Assembly: GCA_963801105.1 (NCBI GenBank) | Contig: CAWDDH010000003.1 | Location: forward strand, 2,852,001 to 2,916,000 | Length of the DNA stretch: 64,000 nt | Direction: 5' to 3' | Source: JAENVU01 sp963801105 | GTDB lineage: Bacteria > Actinomycetota > Acidimicrobiia > IMCC26256 > JAENVU01 | Part shown: positions 52,970-62,009 of the stretch, one piece after another | Layout of the letters: each line of letters opens with the position of its first letter | Numbering within the stretch: the stretch's first letter is position 1 | Made by a program: the position numbers and the translations under genes | Notes under the pieces: model-generated | Seen by the model: only the letters and a program-made list of their open reading frames with translations | What the model was told of the DNA's origin: nothing | Databases searched by the model: none

Positions 52970-54477
52970 CGGTCCACCGACATCACCCGTCGCGAGGCCT
53001 CGGCCGCCGTCAGCAGCGCCTTCGCCTTGTTGTGGCACTCGAGGTTCTCGAGCCCCGCATCGCTGTCCGCGACGATCCCCGCGCCGGCCTGCACGCTGGC
53101 GCGGTCGCCCCGCCAGACCATCGTGCGGATCGCGATCGCGGTGTCGAGGTTCCCGGAGAAGTCCAGGTAGCCGACGACCCCGGCGTAGGGGCCACGCTTC
53201 ACCGGCTCGAGCTCGTCGATGATCTCCATCGCGCGCACCTTGGGCGCACCGCTCACCGTCCCGGCCGGAAACGTCGCGCGGAGCACGTCGACGGCGCTCT
53301 TCCCCGGGGCCAGCCCGCCCGAGACCTGGGACGTGAGGTGCATCACGTGCGAATAGCGTTCGAGCACCATCAGCTCGTCGACCTGCTCGGTGCCGAAGGT
53401 CGCGACGCGGCCGACGTCGTTGCGGGCCAGGTCCACCAGCATGACGTGCTCGGCCCGCTCCTTCGGATCCTCACTGAGCTCGGCCGCCATCCGACGGTCG
53501 TGCTCCTCGGTCCGGCCCCGGAAGCGCGTCCCCGCGATCGGGCGGCTGATGACCCGGCCGTCCATCACCTGCACCATCGGCTCCGGTGACGAGCCGACGA
53601 TGGTGGCCTCCTCGTGACGGAGGAAGTACATGTACGGCGACGGGTTGACCTGGCGCAGAACGCGGTACACGTCGAACGGCTCGAAGACCTCCTCGAGGTC
53701 GAACCGCTGCGCGAGCACCACCTGGAAGATGTCACCCGCGAAGATGTGCTCCCGTGCGGCCTCGACCGCGCGGCAATAGTCCCCCTCGCTCATCGAGGTG
53801 GTGTACCTCGGCAGCTCGGTGAGCGAGTCCGCGGGCGGCGGCGACGGCGTGTACGGCAGCGGACGCGCCAGCTCCCCCACGAGCCTCTCGATGCGCTCGC
53901 CCGCCCCGGCGTACGCCGCGTCGAGGTCCGCGTCGGCGACGCCGTCGGGCACGAAGACGTTCTCGATCAGGAACAGCCGCTGGCGGAAGTGGTCGAAGGC
54001 GGTCACGTGGCCCGTGAGCGCCAGGACCGCGTCGGGCCAGCCGATCGGGTCCGGCGGCGGGTTCGGAAGCCGCTCGACCTCCCGGACGACGTCGTAGCCG
54101 AGGTAGCCCACGACGCCCCCGTGGAAGGGCGGGAGATCGTCGAGCCGGGGTGCCCGGTGGTGGGCCAGGAGGGCCTCGAGCGCGGCGAGCGCGCCCTGGT
54201 CGAGCGGCACGCCGGCCGGCACCGCGCCGGTCGCAGTGACGGAGCGCCCGTGGGCCACCAGCGTCACGACCGGGTCACGGCCGATGAACGAGAAGCGGCC
54301 CCAGTGCTCGCCGTGCTCGACCGACTCGAGCAGGAAGCCGTCTGCGTCGCCGACGAGCTTCAGGAATGCCGACACGGGAGTCTCGAGGTCGGCCAGCACC
54401 TCGCGCCACACGGGCACCACCGTGTGGTCCCGGGCGAGCGCGCGGAACTCGTCGAGGCTCGGCCGGAGGCCGGTCAC
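52966..54477 (-). CDS. trpE: Anthranilate synthase component I
   Basis: Makes anthranilate from chorismate with the glutamine amidotransferase TrpG, whose gene is not in the window. The 503 aa protein has the N-terminal regulatory domain with feedback-site LLESVEHGEHWGRFSFIG (the L-L-E-S type Trp-binding motif) and GGVVGYLGYDVVREVE. The chorismate-binding core has GDIFQVVLAQRF, NPSPYMYFLRHEEATIVGSSPE, PIAGTRFRG, LVDLARNDVGRV, FPAGTVSGAPKVRAMEIID and VQAGAGIVADSD. Complete. Its stop overlaps ygfZ and its start region overlaps the hisI stop (54474-54477), linking his and trp genes in one transcript. Confidence 0.96.
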   Translation of the reverse strand: MTGLRPSLDEFRALARDHTVVPVWREVLADLETPVSAFLKLVGDADGFLLESVEHGEHWGRFSFIGRDPVVTLVAHGRSVTATGAVPAGVPLDQGALAALEALLAHHRAPRLDDLPPFHGGVVGYLGYDVVREVERLPNPPPDPIGWPDAVLALTGHVTAFDHFRQRLFLIENVFVPDGVADADLDAAYAGAGERIERLVGELARPLPYTPSPPPADSLTELPRYTTSMSEGDYCRAVEAAREHIFAGDIFQVVLAQRFDLEEVFEPFDVYRVLRQVNPSPYMYFLRHEEATIVGSSPEPMVQVMDGRVISRPIAGTRFRGRTEEHDRRMAAELSEDPKERAEHVMLVDLARNDVGRVATFGTEQVDELMVLERYSHVMHLTSQVSGGLAPGKSAVDVLRATFPAGTVSGAPKVRAMEIIDELEPVKRGPYAGVVGYLDFSGNLDTAIAIRTMVWRGDRASVQAGAGIVADSDAGLENLECHNKAKALLTAAEASRRVMSVDR

Positions 54478-54851
54478 ACGCGGCCGGGTTCGGCGCCGGA
54501 GCCGAAGTCCCGGAAGAAGCAGGAGCGCTCACCGGTGTGGCACGCGCCCCGGCCCTCCTGCTCGACCTCGAACAGGAGGACGTCGGCGTCGCAGTCATAG
54601 GACGCGCGTCGGACGAACTGGCGATCGCCGGACGTCTCGCCCTTGCACCAGTACTCCTGGCGGCTGCGGCTCCAGAACCAGGTGCGGCCCGTCTCGAGCG
54701 TCTTGCGGAGGGAATCCTCGTTCATCCAGGCCATCATCAGGACCTGGCGCGTCCCGGCCTCCTGGATGATCGCCGGGACCAGGCCGGCGGCGTCGAAGGA
54801 GACGGCTGCGATCTCGGCCTCGGTGTGCTCGATGGGGGTGGCGATCGGCAT
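54474..54851 (-). CDS. hisI: Phosphoribosyl-AMP cyclohydrolase
   Basis: Hydrolyses phosphoribosyl-AMP in histidine synthesis. The 125 aa protein is the stand-alone cyclohydrolase domain (no HisE): LVPAIIQEAGTRQVLMMAWMN, LETGRTWFWSRSRQEYWCKGETSG, and the metal-binding Asp/Cys site SYDCDADVLLFEVEQEGRGACHTG, in pieces DCDADVLL and GACHTG. ATG 54851 begins MPIATPIEHTEAE. It overlaps trpE by 4 bp. It is separated from hisA by plus-strand genes, so its promoter must lie in 54852-54915, which it shares with the divergent oligopeptidase. Confidence 0.95.
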   Translation of the reverse strand: MPIATPIEHTEAEIAAVSFDAAGLVPAIIQEAGTRQVLMMAWMNEDSLRKTLETGRTWFWSRSRQEYWCKGETSGDRQFVRRASYDCDADVLLFEVEQEGRGACHTGERSCFFRDFGSGAEPGRV

Positions 54852-54915
54852 GGGGCCCGAGGCTACCGCCGCCTCCCGGCACGATCGGGACCGATTCCGA
54901 TGGCAAACTCCCGGC

Positions 54916-56987
54916 GTGCCTCCCTCCCCTCCCCGCGCCGCGGCGCGTCCGGTCGAGCTCGTCCGCCACCAGGACGTCCGCATCGACCCCTACCTCTGGC
55001 TGCGCGACCGCGACGACCCCGAGGTGATCGCGTACCTGGAAGCAGAGAACGCCTACACCCAGAGCGTCCTGGCCCCGACCGACGCGCTCCGGGCCACGCT
55101 CTTCGACGAGATCCGGGCGCGGGTGCAGGAGACCGATGTCTCCCCGCCCGCGCGCAAGGGCCGCTGGGACTACTTCACCCGGACCTTCGAGGGGTCCCAG
55201 TACGCGAGCCACGGACGGCGCCCGGCGGGCGCCCCGGAGGGCGAGGACGAGCAGACCATCCTCGACGAGAACGAGCTTGCCGCGGGTCTCGAGTACTTCG
55301 CACTCGGCGGTCTCGCCCTCTCCCCCGACCAGTCGCTGCTCGCCTACTCCTTCGACGACGACGGCGGTGAGCGCCAGACCCTGCGGTTCCGGGATCTGAA
55401 GGACGGCACCGACCTGCCGGACGTCGTCACCGACACGTACTACGGACTCGCGTGGGCGAACGACAACCGGACGATCTTCTACGTCCGCCCCGACGACGCG
55501 ATGCGCCCGCACGAGGTGTGGCGCCACACTCTCGGCGAGCCCGACGACGTCCTCGTGTACCGCGAGGTCGACGAGCGCTTCTTCCTCGGCGCCGGCCGGA
55601 CGCGCAGCGGCCGCCTCATCCTGGTGACGAGCGAATCCAAGCTGTCGAGCGAGGTGCGCCTCGCCGATCCGGACGACCCCGCCGCGCCACTCCGCGTCGT
55701 GGAGCCCCGTGCCGACGACATCGAATACAGCGTGGACCACCACCTCGCACCGGACGGTACCGACCGGCTGTTCGTGGTCACCAACGCCGACGGCGCGACC
55801 AACTTCAAGATCATGGTCGCGCCCACCGCCACGCCCGGGCGCGAGCACTGGGAGGAGTTCGTCGCCCACCGCGACGAGGTGAAGATCGACGACGTGGACG
55901 CCTTCCGTGACGCGCTCGTGGTGTCCGAGCGCACCGACGGCCTGGAGCACATCCGCGTGCTCGGCCTCGGCGACGGCGGCGACCGTGTGCTCGCGATGGA
56001 CGATCCGGCGTACAGCACGTGGCTCGCCGACAACCTCGAGTTCGACACGGACACCTTCCGGTTCGGATACACGTCGCTGGTCGTACCGACCAGCGCGTAC
56101 GACGAGGTGTTCGCGACCGGTGAACGCCGCCTCGTGAAGCGCACGCCCGTCCTCGGCGGCTACGACCCCGCCGACTACGTCTCGGCGCGGGTCTGGGCCC
56201 CGGCCGACGACGGCACGCTCGTCCCGGTGTCGATCGTCCACCGTCGCGACGTCGTCCTCGACGGCTCGGCGCCCGCCCTGCTCTACGGGTACGGGAGCTA
56301 CGAGCACTCGATCGACCCGGCGTTCTCGTCGGTGCGCATCAGCCTCCTCGACCGGGGCTTCGTCTTCGCCATCGCTCACATCCGCGGCGGCGGAGAGCTC
56401 GGCCGGGCCTGGTATGAGCAGGGTCGCCTCCGCACGAAGCGCAACACCTTCAGCGACTTCGTCGCGTGCGCGGCGCCACCTCTGCGACCTCGGCTACACG
56501 TCGCCCGATCGCCTCGGCGCACGCGGTGGGAGTGCCGGCGGCCTCCTCATGGGCGCGGCCGTGAACCTGCGCGCCCGAGCTGTTCCGGGCGGTCGTCGCC
56601 GAGGTGCCCTTCGTGGACGTCGTGACGACGATGCAGGATCCGGACCTGCCGCTGACCGTGACCGAGTGGGAGGAGTGGGGCAACCCGCTCGACGACCCGG
56701 CCGACTACGAGTACATGAAGTCCTACTCGCCCTACGACAACGTCGAGGCGAAGGCCTACCCGGCGATGCTCGTGACCGCGGGCCTGAACGATCCTCGGGT
56801 GAGCTACTGGGAGCCGGCCAAGTGGGTCGCGAAGCTGCGCGTGACCAAGACCGATGACCACGTGCTGCTGCTGAAGACCGAGATGGGTGCCGGCCACGGC
56901 GGACCATCGGGTCGCTACGAGATCTGGCGGGACGAGGCGATGGTCCTGGCGTTCCTCATCACCGAGCTGACAGGACCCGCGAAATGA
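54916..56987 (+). CDS. Prolyl oligopeptidase family serine peptidase, OpdB-like (two frame breaks)
   Basis: S9A-type peptidase of about 689 aa from GTG 54916; no signal peptide. The N-terminus (DPYLWLRDRDDPEVIAYLEAEN) and a seven-blade propeller (about 70-400) are followed by the alpha/beta-hydrolase domain. It has PALLYGYGSYEHSIDP, FAIAHIRGGGELGRAWYEQG, catalytic Ser in GARGGSAGGLLMG, Asp in TAGLNDPRVSYWEPAKW and His in GAGHGGPSGRY. One extra base near 56473 (cgtgcgcggcgcc) and another near 56572 (cctgcgcgcccg) shift the frame within 100 bp at the active-site region. Removing both gives an unbroken protein. It prefers cleavage after Arg/Lys if OpdB-like; specificity not readable here. Confidence 0.87.
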
Positions 56988-57829
56988 CGAGCATCCTCAC
57001 CGGGGGCCTCGATGGCGCCGCGACCCTCGTCACCGGCGGAGGCAGCGGCATCGGCCTCGGCTGTGCGACCCGCTTCGCCCGGGACGGTGCGCACGTGACC
57101 ATCTGCGGTCGCACCGAGTCCCGCCTGCTGGCCGCCGTCGAGATCATCCGCGCCGAGGCGGGCCCGGGGGTGACCGTGGCGCACGTCGTCGCGGACGTGA
57201 CCGACGAGGACCACGTCGAACGCGCGGTCGCCGCGGCGGCCGAGCCCACCGGCACGATCGACGGCGTGGTGGCCTGCGCCGGCGGATCGGAGACGCTCGG
57301 CCCGCTCACGCAGATGGACACCGAGGCCTGGCGGCGCACCCTCGACCTGAACATCACCGGAACGATGCTGACGATCAAGCACGCGGCCCGCGTGATGGCA
57401 CGCGCCGGCGCGGGTTCGATCGTGGGGATCTCGTCGATCGCGAGCTCGAACGTCCACCCATGGTTCGGCGCCTACGGCCCGGGCAAGGCCGGCATCGACC
57501 ACGTCTGCCAACTCGCCGCCATCGAGCTGGGCGCGAGCGGCATCCGGGTCAATGCGATCCGGCCCGGCCTCGTCGACACCGAGCTCGTCGGGTTCGTGAC
57601 CGCGGGCGGCGACGTGCTCGACGACTACCTCGAGTGCATGCCCCTCGGGCGCGTCGGGAGGGTCGAGGACATCGCCGCGCTCGCCCGGTTCCTCGTCGGA
57701 CCCGAGTCCACGTGGATCACCGGCCAGCTGATCAATGCCGACGGCGGGCACCAGCTGACGCGGGGTCCGAGCTACCGGTCGATCGTGGAGCCGATCTACG
57801 GCACCGACGGGCTCCGCGGCCTGGTCTGA
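56984..57829 (+). CDS. Short-chain dehydrogenase/reductase
   Basis: Classical SDR of 281 aa. LVTGGGSGIGLGCATRFARDG is the cofactor motif (about residues 15-35), VTICGRTESRL follows, then the NNAG-equivalent VVACAGGSETLGP. The catalytic residues are Ser in GISSIASSN and Y-x3-K in YGPGKAGIDHV, and RVNAIRPGLVDTEL and TGQLINADGGHQL lie downstream. The Arg in CGRTES suggests NADP(H). The NNAG motif is ACAG, a common variant. ATG 56984 overlaps the peptidase stop by 4 bp. It may work with the neighbouring acyl-CoA thioesterase-like protein; substrate unknown. Confidence 0.88.
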   Translation: MTSILTGGLDGAATLVTGGGSGIGLGCATRFARDGAHVTICGRTESRLLAAVEIIRAEAGPGVTVAHVVADVTDEDHVERAVAAAAEPTGTIDGVVACAGGSETLGPLTQMDTEAWRRTLDLNITGTMLTIKHAARVMARAGAGSIVGISSIASSNVHPWFGAYGPGKAGIDHVCQLAAIELGASGIRVNAIRPGLVDTELVGFVTAGGDVLDDYLECMPLGRVGRVEDIAALARFLVGPESTWITGQLINADGGHQLTRGPSYRSIVEPIYGTDGLRGLV

Positions 57830-57830
57830 C

Positions 57831-58649
57831 TCAGCCCGGCAGCGGCAGGATCGTCGCCAGCTGACGTGACTGGGCCAGCAGCGTCCCGTCGGGCGCCCAG
57901 ACGGTGCCGTCCTCCTCGAGGAATCCACCGGCCGCCGCCGTGGTGTTGAAAGACGCGAGCACGAAGGCGTCCGGTGCCAGGCCGGGATGGGGAAGCTCGG
58001 CGCGGAAGTGGATCGTCAGGTCGACCGTCGGTACGAACACGGGCTCCTCGACCCGGCTGAACGTGGGCGGCATCCACGCGTCGGTGATCGCCGCGGCCAC
58101 GAGGGCGTCGACCGGCCGTTGCTCGGGCAGCCGGATCCACCCGCCGGCGACCGCACGCGCCCCACGCGGGACACCCGGGACCGGCGGGGTGCCGATCGCC
58201 CAGCGGGTGTCCCACCGGTGGGCGATCGGAGGCGAGTCGGCCGGGACGCCTCGGGCCAGGAACATCTGCGGACCGGGAACCTGGGGCATGGCGAGATCGC
58301 AGAACTCGATCCCGGCGCGCGGGCTGGAGAACGCGCCGAGCGCGAGCGCGACGAGCTTCCCGTGCTGCTCGAGCCGCGCCGAGCACGACGTCAAGGTGCG
58401 GCCGGTGCGCTCCACCGCCACGGTGATGTCCACATCCCCTGCACCGGCCGGGTGCAGGTAGTGGACGGTCAGCGAACGCGGGCTGCGTGCCGGGTCGGCC
58501 ACCTCGAGTCCCATCGCCCGCAGGAGCACCGCCGCCAGGTAGCCGCCGTTGGGTCCCCGGACGACCCACCAGGCCTCGCTCATGGTCGCGGTGTACCGGC
58601 CGTCGCCGCGGCCGCGGACCGCGGTCTCCTCGTCGAAGCGATCGGTCAT
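57831..58649 (-). CDS. Acyl-CoA thioesterase family protein (double hotdog)
   Basis: The 272 aa protein resembles the TesB/thioesterase-superfamily double hotdog seen in actinobacteria. VVRGPNGGYLAAVLLRAMG and PRSLTVHYLHPAGAGDVDITVAVERTGRTL (in pieces: LTVHYLHPAG and VAVERTGRT) form the first hotdog. The second begins near residue 150 (ALVAAAITDAWMPPTF, PTVDLTIHFRAELP) and ends DGTLLAQSRQLATILP. It probably hydrolyses or binds acyl-CoA. It converges with the SDR gene with one base between stops. Confidence 0.75.
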   Translation of the reverse strand: MTDRFDEETAVRGRGDGRYTATMSEAWWVVRGPNGGYLAAVLLRAMGLEVADPARSPRSLTVHYLHPAGAGDVDITVAVERTGRTLTSCSARLEQHGKLVALALGAFSSPRAGIEFCDLAMPQVPGPQMFLARGVPADSPPIAHRWDTRWAIGTPPVPGVPRGARAVAGGWIRLPEQRPVDALVAAAITDAWMPPTFSRVEEPVFVPTVDLTIHFRAELPHPGLAPDAFVLASFNTTAAAGGFLEEDGTVWAPDGTLLAQSRQLATILPLPG

Positions 58650-58691
58650 GGGGCGCGGACTCTACGCTCCGGTCCGAACGGAGGAGGCCGG

Positions 58692-59306
58692 ATGCCCGAG
58701 AACGTGGCGCTCGTCACCGAGGATGGTCAGACGCTCGAGGCCGAGCTCACGCTGGCGGCGGAGGAGCACGCGCTCGCGGTGCTGTGTCATCCGCACCCGC
58801 AGTACGGCGGCGACATGCGCTCGCTCGTGACGTCGGAGCTCTTCGGTGCGCTGCCGGGCGCCGGGATCTCCTGTCTCCGCTTCAACTTCCGCGGGGTCGG
58901 CAGTAGCACCGGGACCTACGACGGTGGGAACGCCGAACAGCTCGACGTCCACGCGGCGGTCGGCCGGGCCGCCGCGCGTGCGCCCCGGCGGCTGGCGCTC
59001 GTCGGCTGGTCCTTCGGCGCGGACCTCGCGCTCACCGAGGCGTCGCCGCTGCTCGCGGGTTGGGTCGCGATCGCGCCACCGCTGCGTTTCGGTGGAGCGG
59101 TGGACCGCGTGGGTCACGATCCCCGCCCGAAGCTCCTGATCCTCGCCGAGCACGACGAGTTCCGCGACGCCGCCACCGTCGTGGAGGCCACCGGGGCCTG
59201 GCACGAGACGACCACGGAGATCGTGGCCGGTGCTTCGCACTTCTTCGTCGGCCGGACCGCGCGCGTCGTGGGGCTCGTGACCGACTGGATCGACCGCCTG
59301 CCGTGA
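58692..59306 (+). CDS. Alpha/beta hydrolase (dienelactone hydrolase-like)
   Basis: Cytosolic alpha/beta-hydrolase of 204 aa; ATG 58692 has GAGGAGG upstream. AVLCHPHPQYGGDMRS is the oxyanion His-Pro-His-Pro motif, ISCLRFNFRGVGSSTG follows, nucleophile Ser is in VGWSFGADLAL, Asp in LLILAEHDEFRD and His in VAGASHFFVG. The H-P-H-P-x-x-G-G motif and short length are those of COG2945-type hydrolases of unknown substrate. Divergent from the thioesterase-like gene (42 bp apart). Confidence 0.85.
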   Translation: MPENVALVTEDGQTLEAELTLAAEEHALAVLCHPHPQYGGDMRSLVTSELFGALPGAGISCLRFNFRGVGSSTGTYDGGNAEQLDVHAAVGRAAARAPRRLALVGWSFGADLALTEASPLLAGWVAIAPPLRFGGAVDRVGHDPRPKLLILAEHDEFRDAATVVEATGAWHETTTEIVAGASHFFVGRTARVVGLVTDWIDRLP

Positions 59307-59328
59307 CCGGCGCGTCCCGGCGGCGGGG

Positions 59329-59541
59329 TCAGGTCGTGGGGACGGGGTCGGGCATCAGACCTTGACGCTCGAGGAACGCGAGCCGCCGGGCCACCGTCTC
59401 GCGCCACGAACCGAGGTCCAACTCGTAATGCTCACGGTCACCCTCCTCGACTGCGTGCTCGAGCTCGTCGAATGCCGCATCCTCCGCGTCGAGCAACTCG
59501 CGGTAGCGGCGAAGGAATCCGTCGTCGAGGACCTCTTGCAA
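59329..59541 (-). CDS. Small acidic helical hypothetical protein
   Basis: The 70 aa protein from 59541 is predicted almost wholly helical and acidic (LLDAEDAAFDELEHAVEEGDREHYEL) with a C-terminal basic helix (WRETVARRLAFLERQGL). No motif or membrane segment is visible, and I do not recognise a family. It converges with the alpha/beta hydrolase and lies 64 bp downstream of hisA in the same direction, so it may be the tail gene of the his transcript. Codon use at third positions is GC-rich as in real genes nearby. Confidence 0.5.
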   Translation of the reverse strand: MQEVLDDGFLRRYRELLDAEDAAFDELEHAVEEGDREHYELDLGSWRETVARRLAFLERQGLMPDPVPTT

Positions 59542-59605
59542 TTGGGCACCTCCGCGTCCGGGCGGCCCCGGCGGGCCGCCGCATGGCGGTCGACGCTACC
59601 CGACC

Positions 59606-60358
59606 TCAGGACGGGTCGGTACGGTCGCCGGCGAGTCGCGCCAGACCGTCACGCACCGAGAACCGGCGCTCGTAGAGGGCCCGGCCCACGATCGCACCGG
59701 CCAGGCGCCGGCCGTCGGGCGCGACCACGTCGCGCAACGTCACGAGATCGTCGAGCGAGCCCACACCCCCGCTTGCGATCACCGGAATCCCGGTCGCGGC
59801 GAGCACCCCCCGGAGCTGGGCGACGTCGGGCCCCTCCATCGTCCCGTCGCGCCCGATCTCGGTGACGACGAGCGCGGCGACGCCGACCGCGGCGAAGCGC
59901 GACGCGAGGTCCACGAGATCCTGGCCGCTGCCCTCGACCCAGCCGCGTACCGCGACCTCCCGACCGTGCGCGTCGAGACCGACCGCCACGGCACCCGGGT
60001 GGTCCGTGCAGAGCTCGGACACCAGCTCCGGTCGCTCGACCGCGGCGGTCCCGACCACGACCCGGTCCACACCGGCCCGGAGCAGGGCACCGGCGGCCTC
60101 GACCGACCGGACTCCCCCACCGCTCTGCACGTGGCAACCAACCGCCGCGCAGATGTCCTCGATGGCCTGCAGGTTCGTGGCGTCGCCGGTCCGTGCCGCA
60201 TCGAGATCCACCACGTGGATCCACGACGCGCCCTGCGCCTCGAACTCGCGGGCGACCGCGACCGGGTCGGCGTCGTACACGGTCTCCGCGGCGAAGTCGC
60301 CACGCAGGAGCCGCACGGCGTTGCCGGCACGCAGGTCGATGGCCGGGTAGAGGTCTAC
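59606..60358 (-). CDS. hisA: Phosphoribosylformimino-AICAR-phosphate isomerase (start codon unclear)
   Basis: TIM-barrel isomerase of histidine synthesis. It is about 250 aa if it starts at 60358 as (M)DLYPAIDLRAG, the usual HisA beginning. Motifs are catalytic Asp in YPAIDLRAG, GASWIHVVDLDAAR, HVQSGGGVRSVEA, VVVGTAAVE, AVGLDAHGREV, VTEIGRDGTMEGPD and VIASGGVGSLDD. The codon at the expected start is GTA, preceded by AAGGGG with 5-nt spacing and overlapping the hisB stop. The nearest normal in-frame start is a GTG about 22 codons upstream inside hisB. Either GTA is used, or one base differs from the real sequence. With trpF present, a PriA-like dual role is unnecessary. Confidence 0.93.
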   Translation of the reverse strand, partial: VDLYPAIDLRAGNAVRLLRGDFAAETVYDADPVAVAREFEAQGASWIHVVDLDAARTGDATNLQAIEDICAAVGCHVQSGGGVRSVEAAGALLRAGVDRVVVGTAAVERPELVSELCTDHPGAVAVGLDAHGREVAVRGWVEGSGQDLVDLASRFAAVGVAALVVTEIGRDGTMEGPDVAQLRGVLAATGIPVIASGGVGSLDDLVTLRDVVAPDGRRLAGAIVGRALYERRFSVRDGLARLAGDRTDPS

Positions 60359-60936
60359 AACGACCCCTTCGTGCTCGGCAGCGCGGATCCCTCGATCCGT
60401 ACGGCATCTCGCAGGCACCGGGCGACCCCCTTGAACGAGGCCTCGATCACGTGGTGACCGTTGCGACCTTCGATCGACCGGACGTGGAGGGTGATCCCCG
60501 CCGCGAACGTGAACGCACGCCAGAACTCCTCGGCCAGCTGAGGGTCGAACGTGCCGATCCAGTCCGAGACCGGGTCCACGTCGTAGGCGAGGAACGGGCG
60601 ACCCGAGAGATCCAGCGCGACCTGGACCAGCGCCTCGTCGAGCGGGAACACGCCCGACGCGAAGCGGCGAACCCCGACCTTGTCGCCGAGCGCGTCGCGC
60701 AACGCGGTGCCGAGCACGATGCCGGTGTCCTCGATCGTGTGGTGCGTGTCGACCTCGAGATCGCCCTCGGCCGTGATCCTCAGGTCGAAGCCCGCGTGCT
60801 TCCCGAGCTGTTCGAGCATGTGGTCGAAGAACGGGATGCCGGTGGTCGCGCTCGCGTCGCCGGCGCCGTCGATCACGAGGTCGACCGTGACGCTCGTCTC
60901 GTTCGTGCTGCGCTGCCGGCTCGCCTGACGGGTCAT
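60355..60936 (-). CDS. hisB: Imidazoleglycerol-phosphate dehydratase
   Basis: Dehydrates imidazole glycerol phosphate in histidine synthesis. The 193 aa protein has GIPFFDHMLEQLGKHAGFDL, the metal-binding DTHHTIEDTGIVLGTAL, RFASGVFPLDEALVQVALDLSGRP (cited in pieces: GVFPLDEAL), EFWRAFTFAAGITLH, and NGHHVIEASFKGVARCL. It is the monofunctional form without the phosphatase domain. ATG 60936 overlaps the hisC stop by 4 bp; its TAG overlaps the proposed hisA start. Confidence 0.96.
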   Translation of the reverse strand: MTRQASRQRSTNETSVTVDLVIDGAGDASATTGIPFFDHMLEQLGKHAGFDLRITAEGDLEVDTHHTIEDTGIVLGTALRDALGDKVGVRRFASGVFPLDEALVQVALDLSGRPFLAYDVDPVSDWIGTFDPQLAEEFWRAFTFAAGITLHVRSIEGRNGHHVIEASFKGVARCLRDAVRIEGSALPSTKGSL

Positions 60937-62009
60937 GGGCCCTCACTCTCGCGCATCGTCTCCTCCAGGGCCGACCGGAACCGCGCGTTCTCCTCCGGTG
61001 TGCCCACCGTGACGCGCAGGCAGTCCTCCACCCCGGGCCAGGACGAGAAGTCCCGGACGAGCACCCCGCGGGAGACGAGTCCTTCCCACAATCGCCGACC
61101 CCGACCCGCGCTGCGGAACAGCACGAAGTTCGCGCCCGACGGGAAGACCTCGATTCCGGGCATCGCCGCCAGGTCCCGGATGAGTTCCTCGCGGTCCTCG
61201 ACGAGCCGGCTGACGCGCCGCTGCATCTCGTCGGCGTAGTCGAGCGCGAGCGTGCCGGCGAGCTGGGTCGCGGCATCGAGGTGGTACGGGAGCACCACCT
61301 GCTCCAGATCCGCGACGAGCCACGCCGGCCCGACCACGAACCCGAGCCGCAACGCGGCGAGCGACCACACCTTCGAGTAGGTCCGCGTCACCACGAGGGC
61401 GCGGTCCTCGTGCACGAGGTCGAGCGCGCTCTCGGTCGCGAACTCGCCGTACGCCTCGTCCACCACGACGAGCCCCGGCGCGGCCTCGACGAGCGCCGCG
61501 ACCGTCTCGGTCTCCTCGACGGTGCCCGACGGGTTGTTGGGACTGCACACGAAAACGATGTCGGGTCGCTCGTGCTCGATCAACGCGACCGCGGTGCGGC
61601 GGTCGATCCGGAAGTCGTCGTCCCGCGGCCCGACGATGGTCGCGGTCCCGGTGATCCGCGCGATGTGGGAATGCAGCGCGTACGTCGGCTCGAACACGAG
61701 GGCGCGCCGGCCCGGACCGCCGTAGGTGAGCAGCAACGTCTGCAGCACCTCGTTCGACCCGTTGGCCGCGAACACGCGTCCGGCCGGTTGACCGACTCGC
61801 ATCGCGATCGCCTCGCGCAGACGCGTCGCCCGCCGGTCCGGATAGCGCTGCAGCTCGGTCGTGCGCAGCGCAGCCAGCCAGCGGTCCACGAACTCGGCGG
61901 GCGGCGGGTACGGGCTCTCGTTCGTGTTGAGCCTGATCTGGACGTCGAGCTGCGGCGAGTGGTAGCCGGCCAGATCCTGGAGATCGGCGCGCGGCAGGAT
62001 GCGGCTCAT
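60933..62009 (-). CDS. hisC: Histidinol-phosphate aminotransferase
   Basis: PLP enzyme converting imidazole acetol phosphate to histidinol phosphate. The 358 aa fold-type I aminotransferase has IRLNTNESPYPPP, YPDRRATRLREAIA, AANGSNEVLQTLLLTYGG, FVCSPNNPSGTV, VVDEAYGEFA (PLP Asp/Tyr), TYSKVWSLAALRLGFVVG (Schiff-base Lys) and FPSGANFVLFR. Complete, no indel. It overlaps hisD by 4 bp at its start and hisB by 4 bp at its end. Confidence 0.96.
   Translation of the reverse strand: MSRILPRADLQDLAGYHSPQLDVQIRLNTNESPYPPPAEFVDRWLAALRTTELQRYPDRRATRLREAIAMRVGQPAGRVFAANGSNEVLQTLLLTYGGPGRRALVFEPTYALHSHIARITGTATIVGPRDDDFRIDRRTAVALIEHERPDIVFVCSPNNPSGTVEETETVAALVEAAPGLVVVDEAYGEFATESALDLVHEDRALVVTRTYSKVWSLAALRLGFVVGPAWLVADLEQVVLPYHLDAATQLAGTLALDYADEMQRRVSRLVEDREELIRDLAAMPGIEVFPSGANFVLFRSAGRGRRLWEGLVSRGVLVRDFSSWPGVEDCLRVTVGTPEENARFRSALEETMRESEGP

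Noticed and set aside
59606..60358. Dual-function PriA (HisA/TrpF) as in many actinobacteria.
   Set aside because: A clear trpF is present at 46558-47244, so there is no need to assign both activities to this protein; sequence alone does not show PriA-specific features.
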